A DNA stretch of 48,675 nt from Candidatus Poribacteria bacterium. Lineage in GTDB: Bacteria > Poribacteria > WGA-4E > WGA-3G. The notes beneath the pieces are model-generated. The model saw only the letters and a program-made list of their open reading frames with translations, searched no databases and was not told where the DNA came from. Position numbers and translations under genes: made by a program. Every line of letters begins with the position of its first letter. The first letter of the stretch is position 1. This document shows positions 24,709 to 33,200 of the stretch, in pieces. Location of the stretch: assembly GCA_026706025.1 (NCBI GenBank), contig JAPOZO010000055.1:1-48675 (forward strand), in the 5' to 3' direction.

Positions 24709-24742
24709 CGTAGGGGCTGGGTGACCCAGCCCCTACGAGCGG
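24709..24742. repeat. Perfect palindrome of the GTAGGGG…CCCCTAC family
   Basis: GCTCGTAGGGGCTGGG (left half) mirrors CCCAGCCCCTACGAGC (right half) across two bases. It lies between two minus-strand operons and could act as a terminator for the gene starting at 26012. It belongs to the same family as the element inside rdgB. Confidence 0.8.
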
Positions 24743-24902
24743 GCAACGTTATCATGGAGTGTCAGCTTATTTTCGTGCTTTACTATAATGCTGTTTTGTG
24801 GTGGGATGTGCTTGTGGGCATCTACAAATCGGAACATCCAGCACATTAGCCGCCACAAAGTAGTTCATTGCGGTTCCAGGTGTGGTCACTATCAGCAGAC
24901 CA

Positions 24903-26012
24903 TTATTGGGCTTTTCCTCTCGCTGCGATATTCCACACAGATTCGACAATCCCGTTCCGGATGCCGTAATACCTGTCGTGGAGGTTCACTGTCGTACAGC
25001 AGTGCGTTGGTAAGATTTCAAGCTTATCCCCCGGTTTGAGAGAAACGCTTGCATCGGATACTTGCATCTTTCCGTGCTCTTCAGAGAGTCCAGTCATCTC
25101 TACTCCGTTTACACCAACGGGTTGCGGGATACCGAACTCTTTTGCCAGCACCTTTAGGCCTGTATCCACAATCACTCGATTTGGGTTTGGACGACTCACG
25201 ACGGTTGCTAAGACCGACAAGGCACAATCGAAATGGTCCCCGACACCTTCTACATTGTAGTAGGTGGAATCCATTAGGACATAAGAACCGGCTTGTACCT
25301 CTGTCATCTCTGGGATACTTCCGGTGATATTGAAGGTTCCGGTGCCACCACCACTCATGATGGGAACTTCTACGTTATGCTTTTCAAGATAATGCTTTGC
25401 ATCCACGAGTCGTTGCATCGCCTGACGTGCGGCGGTATCGCGTTCCGCGCGGTTCGGTTTCGCAACGGTATGTCCCTCATACCCCATTAACCCTTCAAAA
25501 ATGAGATTTGAGTTTCGACGTATCTGTTCTGCTAATTCTAACGCCGGTTTGCCGGGTTCAACACCACATCGGTCCATACCGATATTCACTTCTACTAACA
25601 TTCTGACGGTTGCGCCTTTGGCGACTGCTGCCTCGGAGATGGCTTGCACGTTCTCAGCATTATCCACTGCGACCATAATTTCCGAATGTTTCGCGAGGTT
25701 GATGAGCCGAGCGATCTTTTGGGCACCGACGACTTGATTGGCGATGAGTACATCTCGAATTCCGGCGTGGATAACGGCTTCTGCTTCACCGAGTTTCGCG
25801 CACGTAACACCGATAGCGCCTGCTGCAATCTGTTTATGCGCAATGATTGGTGTTTTATGCGTTTTAACATGCGGTCTCAGATCGGCGTTTACTTTACTGA
25901 AATAGTTCGCCATCGCCGCTATGTTAGCTTCCATTTTGTCCAGATCAATCAGCAGTGCGGGTGTATCCAATTCCGTTTTATGCATACCGATAAATGGTTC
26001 ATTTGTATTCAT
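24903..26012 (-). CDS. D-threonine aldolase-like PLP enzyme (DSD1/alanine-racemase N-terminal fold)
   Basis: The 369-residue PLP enzyme has the fold III N-terminus: ELDTPALLIDLDKMEANI, the PLP lysine in LRPHVKTHKTP, EVNIGMDRCGV, and MSGGGTGTFNITG. The C-terminal domain is the D-serine dehydratase-like type with the metal-binding PTHCCTTVNLHD. Relatives include D-threonine aldolase, D-serine dehydratase and D-3-hydroxyaspartate aldolase, so the exact substrate is open. AGGAGG precedes the start by nine bases. It lies 13 bases downstream of an FAA-family hydrolase gene in a probable three-gene catabolic operon that starts with PhyH. Confidence 0.9.
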   Translation of the reverse strand: MNTNEPFIGMHKTELDTPALLIDLDKMEANIAAMANYFSKVNADLRPHVKTHKTPIIAHKQIAAGAIGVTCAKLGEAEAVIHAGIRDVLIANQVVGAQKIARLINLAKHSEIMVAVDNAENVQAISEAAVAKGATVRMLVEVNIGMDRCGVEPGKPALELAEQIRRNSNLIFEGLMGYEGHTVAKPNRAERDTAARQAMQRLVDAKHYLEKHNVEVPIMSGGGTGTFNITGSIPEMTEVQAGSYVLMDSTYYNVEGVGDHFDCALSVLATVVSRPNPNRVIVDTGLKVLAKEFGIPQPVGVNGVEMTGLSEEHGKMQVSDASVSLKPGDKLEILPTHCCTTVNLHDRYYGIRNGIVESVWNIAARGKAQ

Positions 26013-26025
26013 TGGGCAGTGCCTC

Positions 26026-26979
26026 CTAAAGCTGTTTGACAGGGTTTGACAGCGTGCCGAACCCGTTGATGTCTATCTGGACAACGTCCCCAGGAGCAAG
26101 TGGTAGATCGTTCGGGACGATGATACCGGTGCCGGTTGAGACAACGGTGCCGAGCGGGATAGGGTTATCTCGCATCAAGAATTCGGTGAGTTGTTCAAAC
26201 TTCCAATTGATTTGGGAAGTGTTCACTTCGCCTTGATAGATGATGTCTGCCTCCCGAAGGACGGTGCATTGCATCTCCAAATTATATGGGTCATCGATTT
26301 CAGAGGGTGTGAGAAACATCGGTCCGAGGGCACAGCACCCGTAAAAGACTTTGGATTGCGGCAAGTAGAGCGGGTTATCGCGTTCAATGTCCCATGCGGA
26401 TACGTCGTTACAGAGGGTGTATCCGACAATTTCTCCATCGCCACCGAGAACGTACGCGAGTTCTGGCTCTGTTGCTGTCAGCGCAGAATCGCTTCGGATG
26501 CCGATAAAACCGTTAGGCCCGACGCAGCGTGAAGGTGTCCCTTTGAAGAATATCTCAGGACGATCGGCGTGATAGACGCGGCTGTAGATGTCCTGTTCGG
26601 TATCATCGTCGCGCATCTCTGCGCTCCGTTTATAGGTTACACCGCAGCCCCAGACTTCAGGGGCATCAATCGGTGGTAAAAGGTGTGGTACATTTTCGTC
26701 GGGTGCAACATCCAATTTCTTTAAGGTAAGCCCTTCAGGTTCCGTTGCCGCGTTTTCTGCATCAGCAAACGACGGGAGTTGGATCGGTGCGGGTGTTGCG
26801 ACTTTCTCTTGAATATCAGCGAGGATGACACCGAGGCTCATCTGTTCCTGATGCGCAAGTGCGAGCACTTCTAAGACACCGGGGGATTCCTCGCTTGTTA
26901 CGTCAATTACTTCCTCGTCGCGGGTAACAATTCCGACCCGCTTGCCTAAATTCGGTAGGTGAAACTGAATTAATTTCAT
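26026..26979 (-). CDS. Fumarylacetoacetate hydrolase family protein
   Basis: The 317-residue protein has an FAH-type C-terminal fold: WGCGVTYKRSAEMR, then EIFFKGTPSRCVGPNG, the acidic metal ligands in ALTATEPELAYVLGG, GYTLCNDVSAWDIE, and the conserved PLGTVVSTGTGIIVP. It resembles the 2-keto-3-deoxy-sugar-acid dehydratase branch (KdaD-like) more than true fumarylacetoacetase, but that is a judgement from pattern. The open frame begins at 27051, but ATG 26979 (MKLIQFHLPNLG) gives the family N-terminus and has AAGGAAAG upstream. It is the middle gene of the PhyH / FAH / D-threonine aldolase-like cluster. Confidence 0.88.
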   Translation of the reverse strand: MKLIQFHLPNLGKRVGIVTRDEEVIDVTSEESPGVLEVLALAHQEQMSLGVILADIQEKVATPAPIQLPSFADAENAATEPEGLTLKKLDVAPDENVPHLLPPIDAPEVWGCGVTYKRSAEMRDDDTEQDIYSRVYHADRPEIFFKGTPSRCVGPNGFIGIRSDSALTATEPELAYVLGGDGEIVGYTLCNDVSAWDIERDNPLYLPQSKVFYGCCALGPMFLTPSEIDDPYNLEMQCTVLREADIIYQGEVNTSQINWKFEQLTEFLMRDNPIPLGTVVSTGTGIIVPNDLPLAPGDVVQIDINGFGTLSNPVKQL

Positions 26980-27078
26980 TCTTTTAACTTTCCTTGCGGT
27001 TTGATGTGGAAAGTTTGGACAGGATCGTTTTCTCCATATACCGGTTTCCACTTCGTTCCAAGCGCGGTGCTCTTGTAT

Positions 27079-27897
27079 TTAGGAAAATTCGAGTTGTGCC
27101 CACGCTTGAGCATCTTTTACAACCGCCTTTGGTGTCCTTTGTGAACGGAGTAGATGTCCTTGTGTTGTCCGAAGTGTCGGTTGTGTGGCATCTTGATAGC
27201 GGAAGTCTAAACTCCATCGCACGTGTCCAGCGCGGTTCGGTAACCCACGGTGAAAAAGAAGATTACTAAAAATGACAACATCGCCCGGCAGAATTTCAAT
27301 AGATACGGCATCCGCCTCAACCGGTTTGATGTAGTCATCGTGAATGCGGAGGTAGTATTCGTCTTTTTCGTGTGGGACAACGCCCCACTTGTGGCTCTGG
27401 GGAATGAATTCCATGCACCCGTTTTCAACGTTAACCGGGACTAACGGTGCCCAAACATTCATCATCCGTAAGACATCCGCTTCTTTTGAAGTATAGCCTG
27501 CGTCTTGATGCCACAACACCTCCGTGCGTTTGTTCTCGGGTAGTTTCGGACGGACGGAATAGTTCGGGTACAATCGGATCTCTGTACCTAAAATAACATC
27601 GGCGAGGTCAAGTAGGACAGGGTGCGCGAACACGCCGAAAAACCCTTCACGATGCAATTCTGGTCGAAAGATTGTCGGGTTTTCATCTGGGTAATTTTCA
27701 TAGAGATGCATCAGTCGGGTTTCAAAAGTGGCATCTGGATGTGGGTTCGCCAGTTTTCCTTCAACTTGCCGTTGTAACGCGAGTTCATCAACTAACGCTT
27801 CACATTCGTGTTTAACGGCTTCGAGTGTCTCCGATCCCAAAATGCCGTGGAGAATAGAGAATCCGTTCTCATTGAAATCCGTGATAACTGATTCCAT
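27079..27897 (-). CDS. Phytanoyl-CoA dioxygenase (PhyH) family protein
   Basis: An Fe(II)/2-oxoglutarate-dependent oxygenase of 272 residues. The iron-binding His and Asp are in WHQDAGYTSKE, and the distal His with the 2-oxoglutarate Arg are in NLLFHRGLPNRAGHVRWSLDFR. The N-terminal FNENGFSILHGIL is typical. Bacterial members hydroxylate many small molecules, so the substrate cannot be read from the sequence. Placed first in the cluster with an FAH-type hydrolase and a D-threonine-aldolase-like enzyme, it may open a short catabolic route. The Shine-Dalgarno sequence is weak (AGGGCA). Confidence 0.92.
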   Translation of the reverse strand: MESVITDFNENGFSILHGILGSETLEAVKHECEALVDELALQRQVEGKLANPHPDATFETRLMHLYENYPDENPTIFRPELHREGFFGVFAHPVLLDLADVILGTEIRLYPNYSVRPKLPENKRTEVLWHQDAGYTSKEADVLRMMNVWAPLVPVNVENGCMEFIPQSHKWGVVPHEKDEYYLRIHDDYIKPVEADAVSIEILPGDVVIFSNLLFHRGLPNRAGHVRWSLDFRYQDATQPTLRTTQGHLLRSQRTPKAVVKDAQAWAQLEFS

Positions 27898-27919
27898 TTT
27901 GGTGCCCTATTTTTAATCA

Positions 27920-28114
27920 GGACTTACGCGATTTTGTTCATTGCAGCCTCTGTAAGAGGCGTACCCTGTAAAAAACGCAGTCGGTTTCAGTGCACAACCT
28001 AACAGGTTTGCGGCGTACTTGAAGAAACACCCCAGCAATACGCAGAAATACCCTATCAAAAACACCCCAGATGCGACGTGCATCATGCTACAAAAGAGTG
28101 CTTTGCGTAAGTCC
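27920..28114. mobile_element. MITE-like element with GGACTTACGC termini
   Basis: It begins GGACTTACGCG and ends TGCGTAAGTCC, followed by TA. The interior includes GAAGAAACACCCCAGCAA and GATGCGACGTGCATCATG, which also occur near 19440-19482; the first of these recurs in the elements at 29071 and 38772. It lies between phyH and cysC. Confidence 0.75.
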
Positions 28115-28145
28115 TATTAATGTGGAAACCGTGCGTCCTTGCCTG

Positions 28146-28763
28146 CTAATTTTCTGCGGGGACGAGCCCTATTTTCACAAGGGTATCGACAACTGCATGT
28201 GCGCATTCTTCAATAGAGAGTGTGGCAGTGTTCACTGTAAGTTCTGGGTCCAGGGGCGGTTCGTAAGGTGCACTGATGCCTGTAAATTCCTTGATCTCTC
28301 CAGCACGTGCTTTTTTGTATAAGCCTTTCGTATCCCGTTCCTCGCAGACATCAAGTGGGCAGTCGACGAAAACTTCAACGAATCTATCCTCAGCGATGAG
28401 TGCGCGTGCCTGATCTCTGTCGGCACGGTAAGGCGAGATGAAGGCAGTCATGACGATTGTGCCTGCATCCGAAAAGAGTTTCGCGACTTCGCCGATGCGA
28501 CGGATGTTTTCCTCTCGGTCTTCTGGTGAGAAGCCCAAGTTCTTGTTCAGTCCGTGTCGTACATTATCGCCATCTAAGACATAAGTGTGGTGGCGTTGGT
28601 GATGCAATACCTGTTCGACTACGTTTGCTAACGTTGATTTACCTGAGCCGGAGAGTCCGGTGAACCAAATCACGCAGCCTTTCTGGTTCAATAATTTTTC
28701 TCTATCTTCTACCGTGACAGTCGCTTCGTGCCACGTTATATTAGTTGCTTTTTGTTGAGCCAA
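28146..28763 (-). CDS. cysC: Adenylylsulfate kinase (APS kinase)
   Basis: CysC phosphorylates adenosine 5'-phosphosulfate to PAPS. The 205-residue protein has the P-loop GLSGSGKST (36-44), [43 protein letters not shown], and the lid region [21 protein letters not shown]. It is a stand-alone kinase; no sulfate adenylyltransferase gene is next to it. PAPS may serve assimilation or sulfation, which cannot be decided here. The start appears to be TTG 28763, with GAGG about ten bases upstream. Confidence 0.95.
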   Translation of the reverse strand: MAQQKATNITWHEATVTVEDREKLLNQKGCVIWFTGLSGSGKSTLANVVEQVLHHQRHHTYVLDGDNVRHGLNKNLGFSPEDREENIRRIGEVAKLFSDAGTIVMTAFISPYRADRDQARALIAEDRFVEVFVDCPLDVCEERDTKGLYKKARAGEIKEFTGISAPYEPPLDPELTVNTATLSIEECAHAVVDTLVKIGLVPAEN

Positions 28764-28982
28764 TTCGATTATTCCTCACATAATAAGAAGTCAAAAAATT
28801 GAGGTGTTCCAAAGGTGCCTCTATTATCAGAATCTGATAATACTACTATTATACGCGCGGATATAACGTGATGTCAACCTAAAATAGCGACATATAGTTA
28901 TCAGTCATCACGGGTGGGCTATTAGGTATCTATTTCCTGCCCCAGTTATCGTAGAAGGTTTGACCCGTATAGATAAATAAAA

Positions 28983-29039
28983 AGAACTCCTTATAGGAAG
29001 GAGAGGTTTAGGTTACCTCGTCATGCTATAAGGAGTTCT
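28983..29039. repeat. Inverted repeat AGAACTCCTTATA / TATAAGGAGTTCT
   Basis: A perfect 13-bp stem encloses a 31-base interior that includes GAGGT…ACCTC. The right arm shares TAAGGAGTTCTC with the ribosome-binding region of the PHP gene at 37894. Confidence 0.7.
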
Positions 29040-29070
29040 CTTCGGTTCCCGTACTGTATTATTTATAACA

Positions 29071-29233
29071 GGACTTACGCAAATTGAGCAAATATTAGAA
29101 ATTTAGACGCAAAAAGCGACAGTTTTATCCTTTAAACTCCCTAAATCCCCTCGAAGAAACACCCCAGCAAAAACACCCCCCATATCCCCCCTTATCAGGG
29201 GGTAGGGGACTTTAAGAAGGTATGCGTAAGTCC
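29071..29233. mobile_element. MITE-like element with GGACTTACGC termini
   Basis: Left end GGACTTACGCA, right end TGCGTAAGTCC followed by TA. The interior has GAAGAAACACCCCAGCAAAA and a CCCCCCTTATCAGGGGG hairpin shared with the elements at 32871 and 38772. It lies just downstream of the first sigma54-activator gene. Confidence 0.75.
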
Positions 29234-29274
29234 TATATAAGATTGAATTTATGTTATACGAGCATTTAGCGACT

Positions 29275-30408
29275 TTAATCTCCTGTTGAAGAAATTTCTG
29301 CCGCTTGGTTATCTGGTTCTTGCCAGTGTGCATATTTCTGAAGGGTCCGTATATCAATATTTAACGATTCAGCTGCCTTGCGTAGCGATGTGTGTTGCTG
29401 AATACGTCTTTGGGCAACCGCTCGTAGGATTTGATTCTGGTTCATATCCCCTATATTGAGAGACTCTATTTTTCTACTCATTCTCGGTAGATAGGAAACC
29501 TGAGAACTATGCCACTGTCCAGTTACGCGTGTTGAGAGATCATACATAATAGCATGCCGCGTTTCTGGTTGGAGTGTTTCCCAAATTGCGTGTTGCGTCT
29601 CTGGCGGGAGTGTCTGCCAGACAGAAGCGAGCGTCTGGACAAAATCTGGGTAAATATCCGGAAAATCTTTGCGCTCAAGTCTATCTGTTGTTGCGAGCGC
29701 GATAGCCGTTTGGATAGTGCTCCGAAGTTGCCGGATATTGCCAGGCCATGCTGCCTGTTCAAGAAGTTTGAGTGCCTCTGCGGTAATCCCTGTAATTCTT
29801 TTTTTGTAAACAGCACTGAACTCGGTAATAAAAGCAGTCACTAAGGGGGCAATGTCTTCTGTGCGTTCTCGGAGCGGGGGTAGATGAAGCATCATCCCCT
29901 TAAGCCGGTAGTAGAGATCTTCCCGAAATTCTTTTTTAGCGACTGCTTTCGCAATATCTCTGTTTGTTGCAGCGATAATGTGAACATCGACAGTCAAGAC
30001 TTCATTTCCACCGAGCCGTGTGAATGTAGCCGTGTCCAAAACGCGCAAAAGCATTTTCTGTGCGTCCAAGGACATTTCGGGTACCTCATCTAAAAAGAGG
30101 ATCCCCCCGTCTGCAGCTTCAAATGCGCCTTGACGTTGACGGATCGCGCTTGTAAACGCCCCTGCTTCATGTCCAAAGAGTTCACTCTGGAGGAGTTCAG
30201 CGGAGAATCTACCGCAATTGATGGCGATAAACGGTTTACACTTCCGTGGGCTGGTTTCATGTATGTATTTTGCGATGCCTTCCTTACCGACACCAGTTTC
30301 GCCGGTAATGAGGATCGGGATGTTTGATTTTACAACTTGTTGAATTGTTTCGTAACTCGCCTGCATGGGTGCTGATGGCAATTCGATAAATGCCGTCTGC
30401 TGGTTCAT
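29275..30408 (-). CDS. Sigma54-type AAA+ transcriptional activator without sensor domain (paralogue 1)
   Basis: A 377-residue bacterial enhancer-binding protein. The AAA+ domain starts almost at once: Walker A GETGVGKE (36-43), Walker B GGILFLDE (101-108), and the FREDLYYRL arginine-finger region (161-169). The sigma54-contact loop reads GAFTSA (83-88) where the consensus is GAFTGA. A linker of about 80 residues contains a short repeat (WQTLPPETQHAI / WETLQPETRHAI) that I do not recognise. The C-terminus (about 325-365) is a Fis/HTH_8-like DNA-binding helix set (LRKAAESLNIDIRTLQKYA). No receiver, PAS or GAF domain is present, so the signal input is unknown. AAGGAGC precedes the start. A close paralogue lies upstream. 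Confidence 0.9.
   Translation of the reverse strand: MNQQTAFIELPSAPMQASYETIQQVVKSNIPILITGETGVGKEGIAKYIHETSPRKCKPFIAINCGRFSAELLQSELFGHEAGAFTSAIRQRQGAFEAADGGILFLDEVPEMSLDAQKMLLRVLDTATFTRLGGNEVLTVDVHIIAATNRDIAKAVAKKEFREDLYYRLKGMMLHLPPLRERTEDIAPLVTAFITEFSAVYKKRITGITAEALKLLEQAAWPGNIRQLRSTIQTAIALATTDRLERKDFPDIYPDFVQTLASVWQTLPPETQHAIWETLQPETRHAIMYDLSTRVTGQWHSSQVSYLPRMSRKIESLNIGDMNQNQILRAVAQRRIQQHTSLRKAAESLNIDIRTLQKYAHWQEPDNQAAEISSTGD
29879..30216. repeat. 338-bp tract identical to 31464-31801 (duplicated activator core)
   Basis: From GGTAGATGAAGCATC to GAATCTACCGCA I find no mismatch between the two genes (offset 1585). Mismatches begin immediately outside, at 29878 and 30217. The tract codes for about residues 65-177, including the GAFTSA loop, Walker B and the arginine-finger region. 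Confidence 0.9.
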
Positions 30409-30889
30409 GATGTGCTCCTTAAGTATATTTTAATATGGATATGGACGAAGAATATATTTAAGATTGAGCGATTTTATTCCCTAAAAGCGGAGTGCAACAT
30501 GATGCGTCATTACCACGTGCGCCCTTTCTTTTGCTTGTAGAAAATATAATTGCAACGGCACGGAAACAGAGCCATTCAGTTTTAAGAAATTATAGAGTTT
30601 CTCGTACTTTTTTCAGGATCCGGTGCGGTTCCAAACCGCACCTACCGGGCCTGGAGGGTCTAAAATTAAACGAAAAAACCGAAAACTGAATGGTTCTGGC
30701 ACGGAAACCAGTTCCATAGCAAATTGTGTGTTTTTTTTCATTAATTTCCATTAACGCTAACCCTTAACGCTATATTTGGATTTTTGGTTGACTTAAAATG
30801 TTGCATACACACAAAAGTCTGATGGAATTCTGCCCTTTAGGTCAAAAGAGACAGTATATGATAAAGATATTATGCGCAGTCAAACCCTA
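30409..30889. repeat. Intergenic palindromes between the two activator genes (no gene seen)
   Basis: CCATTCAGTTTT (30572-30583) and its inverse AAAACTGAATGG (30682-30693) enclose a GGTGCGGTTCC…AACCGCACCTACCGGGCCTGGAGG palindrome (30618-30656). GGCACGGAAAC occurs at both outer edges (30558 and 30698). No promoter could be assigned with confidence. Confidence 0.65.
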
Positions 30890-31993
30890 TTACTCTTTTG
30901 GTTCCTCCCATTGTGCGTATTTTTGCAAGGTTCGGAGATCAATATCTAATGATTCAGCTGCTTCGCGTAAGGATGTATGTTGCTCAATACGCCTCTGGGA
31001 GACTGCTCGTAGAATTTGATTCAGGTTCATGTTTTCGATATTGAGAAATCCGCCTTCTTCGCTCGTTTTCGGCATGTAGGCAGCTTGCAAGGTGCGCCAT
31101 GGTTCTGGGGCGCGCGTTGAGACTTCATGCGTAATTGCATGCTGTATTTCTAATGGAAGTGTTTCCCAGATTGCATGCTGGGTTTCCGAGGGGAGCGTCT
31201 GCCAGATAGAGATAAGCGTCTGAACGAACTCAGGATATATATCTGGGAAATCTTTGAGTTCGAGTTCATCTATTGTTGCGAGTGCGACAGCTGTTTGGAC
31301 AGTGCTCCGAAGCTGCCGGATATTGCCAGGCCATGCTGCCTGTTCAAGACGCTTGAGTGCCTCTGAGGCGATGCCGGTGACGTTTTTCCCATATTCGGTG
31401 CTGAACTCGATAATAAAAGCCGTCACTAAGGGTGCAATGTCTTCTGTGCGTTCGCGGAGTGGAGGTAGATGAAGCATCATCCCCTTAAGCCGGTAGTAGA
31501 GATCTTCCCGAAATTCTTTTTTAGCGACTGCTTTCGCAATATCTCTGTTTGTTGCAGCGATAATGTGAACATCGACAGTCAAGACTTCATTTCCACCGAG
31601 CCGTGTGAATGTAGCCGTGTCCAAAACGCGCAAAAGCATTTTCTGTGCGTCCAAGGACATTTCGGGTACCTCATCTAAAAAGAGGATCCCCCCGTCTGCA
31701 GCTTCAAATGCGCCTTGACGTTGACGGATCGCGCTTGTAAACGCCCCTGCTTCATGTCCAAAGAGTTCACTCTGGAGGAGTTCAGCGGAGAATCTACCGC
31801 AGTTGATGGCGATAAACGGTTTATCTCTTCGTAAACTACTTTCATGAATATATCTTGCGATGCCTTCCTTACCAACACCGGTTTCGCCAGTAATGAAAAA
31901 GGGGATTTTTGCCTTTACGACTTGCTGGATTATGTTATAAATTGCCTGCATAGGTGCTGATGGTAATTCAATAAATGTCGTCTGTTGGTTCAT
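30890..31993 (-). CDS. Sigma54-type AAA+ transcriptional activator without sensor domain (paralogue 2)
   Basis: A 367-residue paralogue of the gene at 29275, with the same architecture: AAA+ from the N-terminus, GETGVGKE Walker A, GAFTSA in place of GAFTGA, GGILFLDE Walker B, a roughly 80-residue linker with WQTLPSETQHAI / WETLPLEIQHAI repeats, and an LREAAESLDIDLRTLQKYA helix-turn-helix. About 338 bases (31464-31801) are identical to the other copy, while the flanking parts have diverged at many positions. AAAGGAGC lies just upstream of the ATG. Confidence 0.9.
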   Translation of the reverse strand: MNQQTTFIELPSAPMQAIYNIIQQVVKAKIPFFITGETGVGKEGIARYIHESSLRRDKPFIAINCGRFSAELLQSELFGHEAGAFTSAIRQRQGAFEAADGGILFLDEVPEMSLDAQKMLLRVLDTATFTRLGGNEVLTVDVHIIAATNRDIAKAVAKKEFREDLYYRLKGMMLHLPPLRERTEDIAPLVTAFIIEFSTEYGKNVTGIASEALKRLEQAAWPGNIRQLRSTVQTAVALATIDELELKDFPDIYPEFVQTLISIWQTLPSETQHAIWETLPLEIQHAITHEVSTRAPEPWRTLQAAYMPKTSEEGGFLNIENMNLNQILRAVSQRRIEQHTSLREAAESLDIDLRTLQKYAQWEEPKE

Positions 31994-32383
31994 GATTGCT
32001 CCTTTAAAACTGAATCACGTTACTTAAGCAAATTTCGTGCCAATGCCTGTCACGACCTACAGCATATTTACACCAAATGATCGCTGAAATTTTAAAGAGG
32101 TTTTTCATACTGCTATCCTTGTAAACGCACGTATCCAGTGGGGTTTGTCAGATGGAGTGTCAGTGTTCATCTTTTTTTGAGAGCGGCACTATTGAAAAAA
32201 TGAAGGGTGTTTGTAACGTTTTGTCGATTATCAGCACGCAAAAATTGCAGTATATAGTGCAAAAAATGTTCTATTGTATGGAGATAAGGCGTGTGGAAAA
32301 CCAAGAACTCGTGGTTTATAGTAGATCCCGTAATTACTTACACACTTTCCTTGTTATGTGAACGTGTGAATGTGTATCTCATG

Positions 32384-32435
32384 GAGGCACAGGCTAACAG
32401 CCTATGCTACAAAGTGGCAACTTGGGTTATAATAC
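32384..32435 (+). repeat. 52-bp repeat with AGGCTAACAGCCT hairpin and TATAAT (copy 1)
   Basis: It runs from GAGGCACAGGCTAACAGCC to CTTGGGTTATAATAC. It differs from the copy at 41180-41231 at two positions only. TATAAT is a perfect minus-10 hexamer, but no good minus-35 is present. Confidence 0.8.
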
Positions 32436-32870
32436 GCTGTTTCGTTTTACTAACGCGTCGTTTCTGTTTTCCTGAGAGAGTTCTTATCAATTATCGTCAA
32501 AGAGATGGTGTGTCTATGGAAAACAGAAGAGAGTTTTCGGCAACATTTATTTTTTTTAGGGATGGAGGATAGATAAATTCTAAAATGGGGACTGATACTG
32601 AGTCCGCCTGAATAGCATCTTTTGCGAAGAATTTGACAATTTTTGCAAACGGTATGCAATTATTGCATTATATACAACGATTATTTCGTATGGATGATGG
32701 ATAAGAGGTCGCTGATGGCCGATGTACCAGTCTTGCCGATTTTAGTAACAGTGGGCATTTCTACGCAGATTTATCTTTGTGACTAAAGGGAAGCGCATTG
32801 CGAGTGAGGGCATCCGGATGTCTTTACTACGACAAAGAATCTGCCGGAGACTTGCTTCGGATTAACAACA

Positions 32871-33174
32871 GAACTTACGCAAATTTAGCACGCAGGGCGA
32901 TATTTTAGTTTCTATAGACATAACACCCCTAATGAAGATTAAAAATTTAATCGGGTAATTTTCAGTTTTCTTGTCGGACCCGGTGCGGTTAGGAAACCGC
33001 ACCTACCGGGCCTGGAGTAAATTACCCAATTTATTTGTTAAACCTCATACGGGGTGAAGAAAGTGTCGGAAAAACCGCGTTACAATGCTCAAAATCCGTT
33101 GGTAGCAACTTGGGTTATACTTAACCCCCTAAATCCCCCTTATCAGGGGACTTTAAGGGAAAATGCGTAAGTCC
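32871..33174. mobile_element. MITE-like element with two further palindromic elements nested inside
   Basis: Outer ends are GAACTTACGCAAAT and AATGCGTAAGTCC. A second element with ATGAAGATTAAAAATTTAATCG… / …AATTTATTTGTTAAACCTCAT ends occupies 32932-33048. Inside that, GGTGCGGTTAGGAAACCGCACC plus TACCGGGCCTGGAG occupies about 32976-33017. The interior also holds CCCCCTTATCAGGGG, shared with other copies. Confidence 0.75.
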
Positions 33175-33200
33175 TAAACAAGAAAACTGAAATATCCAAT

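Larger units (their letters stand above)
28764..29274. other. Intergenic region with a large hairpin and a MITE (no gene seen)
   Basis: Besides the hairpin at 28983-29039 and the element at 29071-29233, listed separately, I see only A+T-rich sequence here, including the upstream region of cysC. No tRNA or small gene is evident. Confidence 0.6.
31994..33200. other. 1.2-kb intergenic region upstream of the second activator (no gene seen)
   Basis: Short open frames here have no ribosome-binding site and no recognisable protein pattern. The region contains a 52-bp repeat (32384-32435), an A+T-rich stretch with TGCAATTATTGCA (32655-32667), and a nested element at 32871-33174. Confidence 0.6.

Noticed and set aside
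30690-30715. Possible sigma54 promoter (TGGCACGGAAACC) upstream of the activator at 29275
   Set aside because: The TGGCAC box is not followed by TTGC at the required spacing.
32152-32572. Two small plus-strand genes in the 1.2-kb gap
   Set aside because: No ribosome-binding site or recognisable protein pattern. The frames cross the 52-bp repeat.
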